64,000 nt of DNA, taken from NCBI RefSeq assembly GCF_030546935.1, contig NZ_JAUOPH010000001.1:248001-312000 (forward strand). The letters run 5' to 3'. The DNA comes from Marinobacter sp. 2_MG-2023. Its GTDB lineage: Bacteria > Pseudomonadota > Gammaproteobacteria > Pseudomonadales > Oleiphilaceae. Position numbers and translations under genes: made by a program. The notes under the pieces were generated by a model that had not been told where the DNA came from, did no database searches, and saw only the letters and a list, made by a program, of their open reading frames with translations. Below are positions 55,257 through 64,000 of this stretch, one piece after another (position 1 is the stretch's first letter; each line of letters starts with the position of its first letter).

Positions 55257-57060
55257 CTTTCATTTCCTTCGGCCACTCTGGCTGCTGCTGTTGCTGGTTG
55301 CACCATTGCTTTATATGGTTTTGAAAAAGAAAAACTCCGGCGACAGCGGCTGGTCCGGCCGTATCCCCGAGCAATTTTTATCTCCGGTGATCCGGCGTTA
55401 CGGCGGCGCTGCAAAAAATCATGGTTCCGCCCTTGTACCTGCAATCAGCGCAGTCGTTATCCTGGCAGTTGCGCTCGCAGGGCCCGCCTGGCGTGAAGCC
55501 CCCACACCCCTGAAAAAGCCGGGGGACAGTCTGGTGATAGCGCTCGACCTCTCTCTGTCCATGCTGGCCACAGATATAGAACCCGACCGACTTACCCGTG
55601 CAAAGCGCAAGATCCGCGATATTCTGGAAATCCGTGACGGCAGCCTCACCGGACTAGTGGTCTATTCGGGGGATGCAAATGTGGTAGCGCCACTGACCGA
55701 TGACAGTAATACTCTTACTGGCATGCTCAATGTGCTCGACCCGATTATTATGCCGGCTCAGGGCAATCGTGCCGACCTGGCTGTTGTCAGAGCCCGGGAC
55801 CTTCTGGATCAGGGCGCTCCCGGCAAAGGCCGTATTCTGCTGATTACCGATGGCGTGTCCGAACGCTACCTGGCACCCATCAGTAACACTCTGGCTGGCA
55901 CAGGGTTCACCCTGAGCACGCTGGCGGTCGGCACTCGGGACGGCGGCCCTATTCCCCTTGCACGACGCGGCTTTATCCGCGACAAGGATAAGATCGTCAT
56001 AACTCGAACTGACTTCGAGACGCTGGCGGAGCTTGCCCGCAACAACAATGGCACAAGCCATGAAATGACTCTGGATGATATCGATATAGCGGCACTGAGC
56101 CTCAGCCCCGAAGAATCAGACGAATGGCAGGACACAAACTCCGAGCTCACGATCGACCGTTGGAAAGACGACGGTTACTGGTTGTTATGGCTGGCACTGC
56201 CTTTATTACTGCTCGGATGGCGCCGAAGCGCGTTTACTGCGGTGGCCCTGGTACTCCTGCCAGCGATACCACAACCCGCAACAGCCATGGATTGGGGCGG
56301 CCTCTGGCAACGGGAGGATCAGAGGGCGGCGGAACTGATCTCAAAGGACCCGGCCACAGCGGCGAGCATGCTTGAATTACCCGAATGGCAAGGTTCTGCG
56401 CTTTACAGGGCTGAACGCTACGATGAAGCAGCGGAAGCTTTCTCCAGAGCGAACACCCCCCTCGCCCACTACAATCGTGGCAACGCTCTCGCCCGGGCCG
56501 GCAAACTGGAGGAAGCCCTCGAAGCCTATGACAGCGCTATCGATAGCAACCCGGAAATGGAAGACGCTCGCGTAAACCGACAGCTTGTGGAGGATCTCCT
56601 CGACCAGCAGAAACAGAACTCTGATCAGAATCAGAGCAGCAGCGATCAAAACTCTTCCGATTCCGACAACGATCTAGGCCAGCAGCAGGAACCCAATTCT
56701 GATTCATCCAGCAACAATCAGAACCAGAGCCAGGATCAGAGCCAACCTCAGAATTCTAGCGAAGAATCTGAGCAGCCCCCAAGTGATGATCAGACACAGG
56801 AGCACAGCGGCGAGCAGGAAGAATCTGGCGAGCAAGAGCCTGCCTCCGCAGAAGAAAGTAACGGGGAGAGCAATGACGCAGATGCCGGCAATGCAGAAGC
56901 AAAGGCACCGCCACCCCTATCCGAAACGCCTCTGACCCAGAGCCAGGAGCAATCGCTGCGACGAGTGCCAGACAACCCGGGCGGCCTTCTACAGCGGAAA
57001 TTTCTGCAGCAATATCAGGAACGCCAGACACCATCTGATGAGGGCGATACACCATGGTAA
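55249..57060 (+). CDS. BatB-BatC fusion: VWA domain plus TPR and low-complexity tail
   Basis: Fusion of BatB and BatC, 603 residues. N-terminal helices and a VWA domain with MIDAS (IALDLSLSMLATDIEPDRL, LLITDGVSERY) occupy about 1-320; a membrane segment near 305-325 (YWLLWLALPLLLLGWRRSAF) follows, then a signal-like hydrophobic stretch and two TPR-like units (YNRGNALARAGKLEEALEAY). From about residue 445 to 570 the chain is nearly all Gln, Asn, Ser, Asp and Glu. The C-terminus ends in NPGGLLQRKFLQQYQERQ, a BatC feature. The tail is probably disordered and periplasmic. Overlaps batD by 7 nt. Confidence 0.9.
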   Translation: MADFHFLRPLWLLLLLVAPLLYMVLKKKNSGDSGWSGRIPEQFLSPVIRRYGGAAKNHGSALVPAISAVVILAVALAGPAWREAPTPLKKPGDSLVIALDLSLSMLATDIEPDRLTRAKRKIRDILEIRDGSLTGLVVYSGDANVVAPLTDDSNTLTGMLNVLDPIIMPAQGNRADLAVVRARDLLDQGAPGKGRILLITDGVSERYLAPISNTLAGTGFTLSTLAVGTRDGGPIPLARRGFIRDKDKIVITRTDFETLAELARNNNGTSHEMTLDDIDIAALSLSPEESDEWQDTNSELTIDRWKDDGYWLLWLALPLLLLGWRRSAFTAVALVLLPAIPQPATAMDWGGLWQREDQRAAELISKDPATAASMLELPEWQGSALYRAERYDEAAEAFSRANTPLAHYNRGNALARAGKLEEALEAYDSAIDSNPEMEDARVNRQLVEDLLDQQKQNSDQNQSSSDQNSSDSDNDLGQQQEPNSDSSSNNQNQSQDQSQPQNSSEESEQPPSDDQTQEHSGEQEESGEQEPASAEESNGESNDADAGNAEAKAPPPLSETPLTQSQEQSLRRVPDNPGGLLQRKFLQQYQERQTPSDEGDTPW

Positions 57061-58802
57061 AACGGTTCATCATGCCGACAATCTGGCTGCTAATGTTGAT
57101 GATGCCTGGATTAACGGCACATGCGAGTGAACTCACCGTCGAACCAGACCGGACCCGACTCTACGAAGGCGAAGTCCTGACACTGACGGTAAAAGGCACC
57201 ACAGAAATTGATATCAACCTGAGCAACCTTTTCGATTTTGACATCTCGAGCCTACCCTCACCAGATATTGAAAAGGTGTCTTCAGATTTTGAAATACTTG
57301 GCCGCAATCAGCAGTACAGCATTCGCACGATAAACGGCGACATGGTCGGAGAAATAACCTGGACGTACCAGCTTTCACCCAGATCAACCGGAGAGATCGT
57401 CATCCCGGCGCTTAGCTTCAAGGATTCCATATCCCGCCCGGTAACCATAGAAGTGGTCGACGGCAACCCTCCAGAGCAGGCGAACGCCAATCGGGACGTC
57501 TTCATTGAACTTGCGGCAGACAAGGCGGAAGTATACGTTCAGGAACAACTGATACTGACGGTGAGGCTGTTCTTCCGGGGCAACCTTATCCGTGGCGAGC
57601 TATCAGACCCCCAGCACCCTAATGCAATCATAGAAAGCCTGGGCAAGCAGCGCGAGCTTTCCAGTGAGCGTAATGGTGTCAGGTACAGGGTGGTAGAAAG
57701 ACGCTATGCGCTATTCCCACAAAAACCCGGATCTCTGAACCTGCCCGCTATTCGTTTTGAAGGTCAGACCAGAGATCCTGATGGCTCACTCAGGTTTTTA
57801 CGAGACAGTGCAGAACTGTTTGAGATTCCTGTTAAAGATGTACCGGCAGATTTCAGCGGCTCCACCTGGCTGCCAGCTACCAGCCTTAGCCTCGCAGAAG
57901 CAGGCATGCCGCCAACGCTGAACCTTAAAACCGGAGACAACCTCACGCGGACACTCAGCCTGCAAGCAAACGGCCTACCTTCGGAAGCCCTGCCTCCCTT
58001 GCCTGACTCTGTGCCGGATGGGCTGCGCAGCTATCCCGAGGAACCTCAGCGCAACACCAGCGTCGGCCCCGATGGTATTACCTCTACCCTCACGCAGACA
58101 CGAGCCCTGGTTCCAGTGCAAGCTGGCAAACTCGTACTGCCGGCGATACGTGTTCCCTGGTGGGATACAGAATCCAACAGCGAAAAGGTCGCCGTAATCC
58201 CAGCCCAAACCCTGAATGTAACGGCTGCAGATGGCGCAGCTATACCATCTGCCCCCTCTACCGATAGCCAGAACACAGCAACGGAAATCGACAGAGAACT
58301 AGAGGCTATCGACATGAGCGCTGGGCCTGAAAACAGCAGGTTCTGGCAATGGGCAAGCATAGTACTCGCCGTAATCTGGGTTCTGACCCTGTTGGCCTGG
58401 TGGCGAACTCGCAGAATCCCACCCCGGGCACCGGACAACACTGGCTCTGCAGGTGCCGAGACCGAAGACGCTGTATTTGAACAATTACTCGATGCTGCAC
58501 AGGAAGGCCGCGCGTCAACACCTGGGCTACTAGTACGCTGGGCAAACTTACGTTGGCCAGGCCATAATTTGCGCTCGGCAAAGGACATTTTTGCCGTTTG
58601 CCCAGCCGCAGACGTTGCGCAGGAGCTCGACCGGTTGCAGGCGCACCTGTTCAGCCGGAATCACTCAGGCGGCGAGAGAAGCAATAAAACGTGGGATGGT
58701 AGCGCCATGACAGACGCACTCAAAAAAGCCAGGAAGAAAGCGGGCAATACACCTTCAGAAGCAGGTTTGCCGCCACTCTACCCCGGCAACCTCTCGGTAT
58801 AA
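57054..58802 (+). CDS. batD: BatD (oxygen-tolerance) family protein
   Basis: Exported membrane-anchored protein of 582 residues. A signal peptide (MPTIWLLMLMMPGLTAHA) precedes several Ig-like beta domains (SELTVEPDRTRLYEGEVLTL, YRVVERRYALFPQKPGSLNL, LVPVQAGKLVLPAIRVPWWD), which define BatD; a membrane helix near 445-465 (WASIVLAVIWVLTLLAWW) and a cytoplasmic tail end the protein. Last gene of the moxR-bat operon. In the 59 nt before the convergent ccmI stop I see no clear terminator. Confidence 0.92.
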   Translation: MVKRFIMPTIWLLMLMMPGLTAHASELTVEPDRTRLYEGEVLTLTVKGTTEIDINLSNLFDFDISSLPSPDIEKVSSDFEILGRNQQYSIRTINGDMVGEITWTYQLSPRSTGEIVIPALSFKDSISRPVTIEVVDGNPPEQANANRDVFIELAADKAEVYVQEQLILTVRLFFRGNLIRGELSDPQHPNAIIESLGKQRELSSERNGVRYRVVERRYALFPQKPGSLNLPAIRFEGQTRDPDGSLRFLRDSAELFEIPVKDVPADFSGSTWLPATSLSLAEAGMPPTLNLKTGDNLTRTLSLQANGLPSEALPPLPDSVPDGLRSYPEEPQRNTSVGPDGITSTLTQTRALVPVQAGKLVLPAIRVPWWDTESNSEKVAVIPAQTLNVTAADGAAIPSAPSTDSQNTATEIDRELEAIDMSAGPENSRFWQWASIVLAVIWVLTLLAWWRTRRIPPRAPDNTGSAGAETEDAVFEQLLDAAQEGRASTPGLLVRWANLRWPGHNLRSAKDIFAVCPAADVAQELDRLQAHLFSRNHSGGERSNKTWDGSAMTDALKKARKKAGNTPSEAGLPPLYPGNLSV

Positions 58803-58861
58803 GGGCAGGCCTGGCGGCAACTCGAAGTGCTTTAAAACTCTATGGGCTTTTACTCGCCAGC

Positions 58862-60148
58862 TTAGTTAATCAACTGCTGATCAATCACTAGAGCTACTGG
58901 CGAATCCGAAACCGCAGAAACGGCAACAGGCGAGTCCGTACTGCCCTGCCAATCGCCAGGCTGTGCGTTGATGTCGCCGGAGCGGGTCAGGCGAGCGGTA
59001 ACAACGACCTCTTCTACGCCCGATATAACCGATTGTGGCGCCATCGCATGACGGTCATCCAGGCGTATCTCTACAGGCAATGCGCCCGCCGTTAATCTCA
59101 CAACGGCCAAAGGCGGTCCGCTTTGGGTATTGGCAGCGCGGGCAAAGAGAAACAGCGTGGTATCTTCCGGGATATCCTGCTTGAATGCTTCATCGAGCGT
59201 TACCCGTACGGTTACGCCTACGCTTTCCTGTGCTGCGTCATCGGATTGTGGGAGTGCGGAACTTTCAGCCGGTGCCTGTTCACCCAGGCGCGCGTAAGCC
59301 TCCCTGATACCACCCTGAATCGAAGCCAGCTGCGGATGGTCGGGAGCCACTGTCTGGATACGCTCCCAATAACCGATCGCCTCACGATAGTTACCTTGGC
59401 TGAATGAATGGATTCCCAAAAGCCCAAGCGAGTTAACTTCGTCCGGGTTCAGCGCCCTCGCCTCATCAATCGCAGACGTTACCGCATCGGTCATGGCACC
59501 CTGGCTGCGGAAAAACTGTGCCTGAGCCGCAAGACCCAGAGCTACAGCCCGGGAGCCGTCGTCAGAGCGAACACTGTCAGCCAGTTGCCGGAATGCCCAG
59601 GCCGCATCTTCATGTCGTTCGAGACGCATGTAGGTCTGGCCCAGCATGGCCCAGCCGTCGGGGTTATCAGGGCTGGCTTCAAGCCGCGCGCGCAGTTGCT
59701 GTGTAAGTTCATTCATCTGCGCAACGCGGGCATCATCCGTGTTGCCCAGTTCCTGCATGGCAATGAAAGATTCAACCCTTTCCATTGCGCCCCACTCGTC
59801 ATAGAGCAGAACCGTGGCCGCAGGAATAAGGAGGATGGAAACCAGGGCAACGCCAATGGCAGCCTTTCGGCCAGGTACGGTTTTGGCCGGGGCTTCATTT
59901 TCCGGAACATCGTCCAACATGGCACCGGCAAGTTCGTCGCGAAGTTGCCCGTAAGTTTCCTGATCAATAATGCCTGACTGATGTTCCTTCTCCAGCTCCG
60001 CCATCCGGCTGCGATACGCCATCAGGTTCTGGTTTCTGACATCCGTTTGCTGCCGGGCGTCCCGGCGATGGAACATAACGGGGTAGAGTACAAACGCCAG
60101 GGCAAAAATGATCAGTACCGTTGCGGCAATCCAGAAAGTTTCAGTCAT
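58862..60148 (-). CDS. ccmI: Cytochrome c maturation protein CcmI
   Basis: Apocytochrome chaperone, 428 residues. Two membrane helices (TEFWIAATVLIIFALAF region and AIGVALVSILLIPAATVLLY) flank a cytoplasmic loop (MAYRSRMAELEKEHQSG), then a periplasmic TPR domain (NPDGWAMLGQTYMRLERHED) that binds apocytochrome C-termini, and a C-terminal beta-domain (LPVEIRLDDRHAMAPQSVIS) typical of proteobacterial CcmI. 78 nt after ccmH in the same direction. Confidence 0.93.
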   Translation of the reverse strand: MTETFWIAATVLIIFALAFVLYPVMFHRRDARQQTDVRNQNLMAYRSRMAELEKEHQSGIIDQETYGQLRDELAGAMLDDVPENEAPAKTVPGRKAAIGVALVSILLIPAATVLLYDEWGAMERVESFIAMQELGNTDDARVAQMNELTQQLRARLEASPDNPDGWAMLGQTYMRLERHEDAAWAFRQLADSVRSDDGSRAVALGLAAQAQFFRSQGAMTDAVTSAIDEARALNPDEVNSLGLLGIHSFSQGNYREAIGYWERIQTVAPDHPQLASIQGGIREAYARLGEQAPAESSALPQSDDAAQESVGVTVRVTLDEAFKQDIPEDTTLFLFARAANTQSGPPLAVVRLTAGALPVEIRLDDRHAMAPQSVISGVEEVVVTARLTRSGDINAQPGDWQGSTDSPVAVSAVSDSPVALVIDQQLIN

Positions 60149-60226
60149 GAAGATATCGTCACACGTTCAAAAATGAATAAAGCGGCGGGTTTTGTTACCA
60201 GGTCAGAAGGCTGCTCTGCACATGCA

Positions 60227-60706
60227 TCACCCGTTATCGTTCTGGTCAGGTTTTGCAAGCATTTCATCAATCCGGGCCTGCTCTTCCTTACTCAGTGCTG
60301 GCCCTGACGTGCCGGCCCGGCGGGAACGAACAACAACGCCCGCGACCACAAAGAGACCACCCAGAACGGCAATCGCTGGCGTTGCCCAGAGCATGAAGGT
60401 GCGGCTATCGAGGTCTGGCTTGTATTTCACAAACTCGCCAAAGCGACCCACCAGAGAGTCGACGATTTCCTCGTTGCTGGCACCATCCTGCATCATCTGA
60501 TAAACCGCATTTCTCATGTCCTTGGAAATTGGCGCATTTGAATCCGCAATATTCTGGTTCTGACACTTCGGGCACCGCAGTTCCGCAATCAGGTTCTGAT
60601 AACGCTGCTCTTCACTACGGGTATCAAAATCGTAGACCGCGGATACATCTGCAATAGACAGTCCTGAGGCAAGAACAGCCATGAGAAAACAGATCATACG
60701 GAGCAT
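60227..60706 (-). CDS. ccmH: Cytochrome c maturation protein CcmH (CcmL type)
   Basis: Thiol-oxidoreductase of the heme ligation step, 159 residues. A signal peptide (ICFLMAVLASGLSIADVSA) leads into the three-helix thioredoxin-like domain with the redox motif ELRCPKCQNQNIADS, the usual PISKDMRNAVYQMM and IVDSLVGRFGEFVKYKP, and one C-terminal membrane anchor (LWATPAIAVLGGLFVVAGVV). Its ATG shares one base with the stop of ccmG (TGATG). Confidence 0.96.
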   Translation of the reverse strand: MLRMICFLMAVLASGLSIADVSAVYDFDTRSEEQRYQNLIAELRCPKCQNQNIADSNAPISKDMRNAVYQMMQDGASNEEIVDSLVGRFGEFVKYKPDLDSRTFMLWATPAIAVLGGLFVVAGVVVRSRRAGTSGPALSKEEQARIDEMLAKPDQNDNG

Positions 60707-61242
60707 CAGCCATTCTCCTGTGCGTCGTTAATGACCGGCAACAGAATCTCTTCCCATACCTTGCCGTTGACCACTCCCACATGGCGGTAGCGGACCACAC
60801 CGGAGGCATCAATAACGAAGGTTTCCGGTGCACCATAAACACCAAGATCAAAACCCAGCGTGCCTTTGGGATCATAGATTACCGTACGATATGGATCACC
60901 CAGCCGGTCCAGCCAAACCAGTGCATCGTCGCGGTTATCTTTGTAGTTGAGACCAATAATCGTCACGTTCTTTTCCCGCGCAAGCCACAACAGGTCGTCG
61001 TGCTCATCCCGACACGCGGGGCACCAGGTCCCCCAAACATTCAGCAGGGTAATCTCGCCACGAAACAGGCTCTCATCGAGGGAGGCATCCGGCGCTTTCA
61101 GATTTTTAAGACTGAATGCAGGAACAGGCTTTCCAATCAGCGCTGAGTCCAGCTTTGTTGGATCTTTACCAATCCCCGCAAACAGCACAACACCGACGAC
61201 AAGGGCTACGATCAAGGGCATGAACAACCAGAAACGCTTCAT
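60706..61242 (-). CDS. ccmG: Thiol:disulfide interchange protein DsbE/CcmG
   Basis: Membrane-tethered periplasmic thioredoxin that keeps apocytochrome cysteines reduced, 178 residues. N-terminal anchor (FWLFMPLIVALVVGVVLFA), then PVPAFSLKNL, the redox site VWGTWCPACRDEHDDLL, GLNYKDNRDDALVWL and the cis-Pro loop YGAPETFVID. WCPAC differs by one residue from E. coli WCPTC. ATG overlaps the ccmF stop by 4 nt. Confidence 0.97.
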   Translation of the reverse strand: MKRFWLFMPLIVALVVGVVLFAGIGKDPTKLDSALIGKPVPAFSLKNLKAPDASLDESLFRGEITLLNVWGTWCPACRDEHDDLLWLAREKNVTIIGLNYKDNRDDALVWLDRLGDPYRTVIYDPKGTLGFDLGVYGAPETFVIDASGVVRYRHVGVVNGKVWEEILLPVINDAQENG

Positions 61243-63242
61243 GAAACCGCTCCGGCGGTACCCTGTGCAGGGGCTTTCGATGGCGGCGATGTCGCTAACG
61301 GTTCATTGGCGCGATCACGAATCCGGTACCTGCGATCTGAAATGGCCAGGAACCCGCCGGCGGCCATAAACAAGGCGCCAAGCCAGAGCCAACGGATCAA
61401 CGGCTTATACTGGAGCCGAATAGCCCAGGCGTCGTCAGAGATTCTTTCACCTACAGCCACAAAGATATCCCGGAAAAGGCCGGCATCAATATCCGCTTCG
61501 GTCATAACGCTCATGCCTACAGCGTACTGGCGTTTTTCAGGGTGCAATTCTGCAATACGATCCCCATCCAGCATGACATCGAAACTGCCATACTGCGCAG
61601 TGAAGTTCTGCCCACGCCGTTCACCTATGTCTACAAAAACGAACTGATAGTCACCCACCTCGGCCACATCGCCAGGCACCATGCGCACATCACGCTCGAT
61701 ACCATAATTGGAGACCACAGTTGCGCCAGCCATAGTGATCGCCAGCCCAAGATGACCCAGTACCATACCGTAGTAACTGCGTGACTGGCGCTTGAGGCCA
61801 TGGATTCGGCCATTCCTCGAAGAGGATTTGTCCCATAGATCCCAGAACGTAGCCATGGTCACCCAAACCGCTGTGAAGACACCAAGAAACGCCCAAGGGG
61901 TGAAGCCGCCATAGCCAACCATAACCGCCGTGGTGAGCAGCATGCTCACTGCCAGTGGCCACAGTAGCTTGCGCGCGAGCCAGCCAGCATCCGTTTTCTT
62001 CCAGCGAGAGAAGGTACCAACGCCAAGCAAAAGGCCGGTTGCCACTGCAAGCGGGCTGAAGGTGAGATTAAAGAACGGCTCACCAATGGAAATTTTACCC
62101 AGCTCGAAGAAGTCAAGAACCAGCGGATACAAGGTACCCACTGCGACCAACAGCGTTGCAGAAACCAGCAATACGTTATTTAAAAGCAGGAATATTTCCC
62201 GCGAAAGGGAGCCATACCGGGAGCGCACATGAACCACAGGAGCCCTGAAGGCATAAAGCATCAGGCTTGCGAGAACAGTGATCGCGAGCAAAATCAGAAG
62301 GAAGGTACCGCGCTCAGGATCCGATGCAAACGCATGAACCGAGGTAAGTACGCCCGAACGAACCAGGAAGGTACCCAGCAGGCTCAACGCAAAGGTGACA
62401 ATAGCCAGCAGTACTGTCCAGCTTTTGAATACACCGCGCTTCTCTGTGACTGCAAGTGAGTGCATAAGGGCCGTGCCCGACAACCATGGCAGCAGGGAGG
62501 CATTCTCAACCGGATCCCAGAACCACCAGCCGCCCCAGCCGAGCTCGTAATAGGCCCACCAGCTTCCGAGGGCGATACCGATGGACAGGAATGCCCAGGC
62601 AACGGTTGTCCAGGGTCGGGACCACCTGGCCCATGCGGCGTCCAGGCGACCGTTGATCAATGCAGCAATAGCAAACGCAAATGCTACCGCAAAACCCACA
62701 TAGCCCATGTAGAGCATAGGCGGGTGGACAATAAGTCCGAAGTCCTGCAATAACGGATTCAGGTCCGCCCCGTCGGCCGGCACATTGGGCAGCAAACGGT
62801 CAAACGGGTTTGATGTAACAACAATGAAGAGCATGAACCCGACACTGACCATGCCGAGAACCGACAATACCTGTGAAACCATAATGGAAGGCAAACGGCG
62901 ACTGAAAATGGCGACCGCCAGAGTCCAGCCGGTCAGCATCAATATCCAAAGCAGAAGCGAGCCCTCATGCCCGCCCCACACAGCGCTGAACTTGTAATAC
63001 CAGGGCAGCATGCTGTTGCTGTTGTTAGCAACGTAGGCAACCGAGAAGTCGTCCGTTAAAAAGGCATGGGTAAGTAAGGCGAAGGCCAGCCCGACAAACA
63101 CGAACATGCCCGCTGCGAGAGGCCTGGCAAACGCCTGGAGGTTGTCCCGGCCGGTGAGCGATCCGGCAAGGGGTACAACCGAAAGTAGCACCGCCAGCAA
63201 CAGCGAAAGTATCAGTGCAAGCTGTCCGAGTTCGGGATACAT
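61239..63242 (-). CDS. ccmF: Heme lyase subunit CcmF
   Basis: Large membrane protein of 667 residues with about 15 helices that transfers heme from holo-CcmE to apocytochrome c with CcmH/CcmI. The WWD heme-handling motif GWGGWWFWDPVENASLLPWL is intact, as are MLPWYYKFSAVWGGHEGSLLLW, NPLLQDFGLIVHPPMLYMGYV and GTFLVRSGVLTSVHAFASDP, and the large periplasmic loop near the C-terminus. Start set at ATG 63242 with GGAG upstream; TTG 63245 directly before it is possible. Confidence 0.98.
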   Translation of the reverse strand: MYPELGQLALILSLLLAVLLSVVPLAGSLTGRDNLQAFARPLAAGMFVFVGLAFALLTHAFLTDDFSVAYVANNSNSMLPWYYKFSAVWGGHEGSLLLWILMLTGWTLAVAIFSRRLPSIMVSQVLSVLGMVSVGFMLFIVVTSNPFDRLLPNVPADGADLNPLLQDFGLIVHPPMLYMGYVGFAVAFAFAIAALINGRLDAAWARWSRPWTTVAWAFLSIGIALGSWWAYYELGWGGWWFWDPVENASLLPWLSGTALMHSLAVTEKRGVFKSWTVLLAIVTFALSLLGTFLVRSGVLTSVHAFASDPERGTFLLILLAITVLASLMLYAFRAPVVHVRSRYGSLSREIFLLLNNVLLVSATLLVAVGTLYPLVLDFFELGKISIGEPFFNLTFSPLAVATGLLLGVGTFSRWKKTDAGWLARKLLWPLAVSMLLTTAVMVGYGGFTPWAFLGVFTAVWVTMATFWDLWDKSSSRNGRIHGLKRQSRSYYGMVLGHLGLAITMAGATVVSNYGIERDVRMVPGDVAEVGDYQFVFVDIGERRGQNFTAQYGSFDVMLDGDRIAELHPEKRQYAVGMSVMTEADIDAGLFRDIFVAVGERISDDAWAIRLQYKPLIRWLWLGALFMAAGGFLAISDRRYRIRDRANEPLATSPPSKAPAQGTAGAVS

Positions 63243-63281
63243 CAAAGCTCTCCAGGAATCAGGCTGTTGGTTTTTAGGTGT

Positions 63282-63755
63282 TTAGTAAGATGCCGGTTGG
63301 GCGCTGGCGGGCATCGACGAGCCCTCGTTTTTTGACGCCTTTTCCAGGGCATCAGCGACTTCCGGGGGCATGTAGTTTTCATCATGCTTGGCCAGAACCT
63401 GATCTGCCACAAAGCGACCTTCGTTATTCAACCTACCCATCGCAACAATGCCCTGACCTTCTGCAAACAGATCCGGCAAAATCCCCACGTACTCAACTGG
63501 AACGGATGCGTTGTAATCGGTTACGTGGAATACCACTTTAAGGCTGTCCGGATCTCGCACAACCGTGCCCGCCTCTACCATGCCACCGGCACGAATTCGT
63601 ACATCCATCGGTGCCTCACCAGCCGAAATCTGGGTAGGATCGTAAAACAGGTTGATATTCTGACGTAACGCATAAGTGGTAAGCGCTACCGCGATGGAAA
63701 GCCCTGCCAGAAGAAACAGAACAATGGTCAGCCGCTTTTTACGGATCGGATGCAT
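63282..63755 (-). CDS. ccmE: Heme chaperone CcmE
   Basis: Periplasmic membrane-anchored protein that binds heme covalently and passes it to CcmF, 157 residues. N-terminal anchor ([20 protein letters not shown]), OB-fold with [13 protein letters not shown] and [36 protein letters not shown], and the heme-attachment His124 in [13 protein letters not shown]. The distal Tyr follows as in E. coli. 36 nt upstream of ccmF. Confidence 0.98.
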   Translation of the reverse strand: MHPIRKKRLTIVLFLLAGLSIAVALTTYALRQNINLFYDPTQISAGEAPMDVRIRAGGMVEAGTVVRDPDSLKVVFHVTDYNASVPVEYVGILPDLFAEGQGIVAMGRLNNEGRFVADQVLAKHDENYMPPEVADALEKASKNEGSSMPASAQPASY

Positions 63756-63770
63756 TTAAGTACCTGTCAG

Positions 63771-64000
63771 TCAGTCTTGGGAAACGTTCACGCGCGCGAA
63801 AGACGCGGAGGGTGGCGGAGACGCCGCTACTTTACTCTTGTCAGCCTGAAACTCGTAACCGCGGCGGCAGGACTCGACAATTGCCTTTCGGCTCCGGACC
63901 GACCCGATCATCATCAACAGCATCAATACGAAAAACACAGCGTAACAGGCCCACACATAAGGGCCGTGACCTTCCATCGCGATAAAGGCAGAAAAGGAAT
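63771..64000 (-). CDS. ccmD: Cytochrome c maturation protein CcmD, 5' end beyond window
   Basis: Short membrane protein that helps release holo-CcmE from CcmC-CcmB. The family motif MEGHGPYVWACYAVFF is followed by one helix (VFFVLMLLMMIGSVRSRKAI) and a basic tail. The frame stays open to the right edge and reads SFSAFIA just before the Met at 63977, matching the usual CcmD N-terminus F-x-x-F-x-x-M-G-x-H-G. I therefore treat that Met as internal and the gene as partial, with its start, and ccmC, outside the window. Confidence 0.85.
   Translation of the reverse strand, partial: SFSAFIAMEGHGPYVWACYAVFFVLMLLMMIGSVRSRKAIVESCRRGYEFQADKSKVAASPPPSASFARVNVSQD

Noticed and set aside
58803-58861. CTGGCG...CGCCAG pair as a bidirectional terminator between batD and ccmI
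   Set aside because: The six-base arms are some 40 nt apart and lack a proper U-run.

Overview
The window looks like a chromosomal segment of a marine gammaproteobacterium close to Marinobacter. This rests on protein similarity recalled from memory and on gene order; I could run no search. About 93% is coding. I see no tRNA, rRNA, CRISPR array, insertion sequence or prophage.

Layout. (1) Positions 1-9473 (minus) hold a four-gene surface-adhesin operon, in transcription order: an outer-membrane TolC channel fused to an OmpA peptidoglycan-binding domain, a LapB-type ABC exporter, an HlyD-type adaptor, and a giant adhesin that runs off the left edge. Divergent from it (9879-13120, plus) are a REC-AraC response regulator and a 7TM hybrid histidine kinase, which are plausible controllers. 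(2) Positions 13214-18915 hold a 5'-nucleotidase, an EamA transporter and a siderophore-type iron ABC importer with a likely Fur box inside its promoter. (3) Positions 19079-23679 hold dusA, transaldolase, a TerB-like protein, a DAHP-synthase-family enzyme and a glycerophosphodiesterase. (4) Positions 23692-41940 match, from memory, the order of a Pseudomonas aeruginosa block: sthA, nqrM, apbE, nqrFEDCBA, gap, mfd, csiV, MTI phosphorylase, psrA. Here an MscS channel and an L,D-transpeptidase lie where nagZ is expected. psrA has a strong promoter overlain by two PsrA-type operators. (5) Positions 42001-51733 hold an unknown membrane protein, riboflavin synthase, the rRNA methyltransferases RlmG and RsmC, a beta carbonic anhydrase and the 180-kDa NAD-glutamate dehydrogenase. 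A plus-strand hairpin/terminator group between rlmG and rsmC may mark a small RNA. (6) Positions 51864-58802 hold a moxR-DUF58-DUF4381-batA-batBC-batD envelope/stress operon. (7) Positions 58862-64000 (minus) hold the cytochrome c maturation genes ccmI, H, G, F, E and a partial ccmD.

How the parts fit. The energy genes agree with an aerobic marine lifestyle: a sodium-pumping NADH dehydrogenase with its own flavin-attaching and iron-delivery factors, a soluble transhydrogenase, and the cytochrome c system. The iron importer supplies iron that NQR and cytochromes need. The most distinctive system is the adhesin locus. Its exit channel carries its own cell-wall anchor, and the adhesin has a retention-type N-terminus without a visible di-alanine protease site, so its attachment and release may differ from the classical LapA/LapG/LapD scheme.
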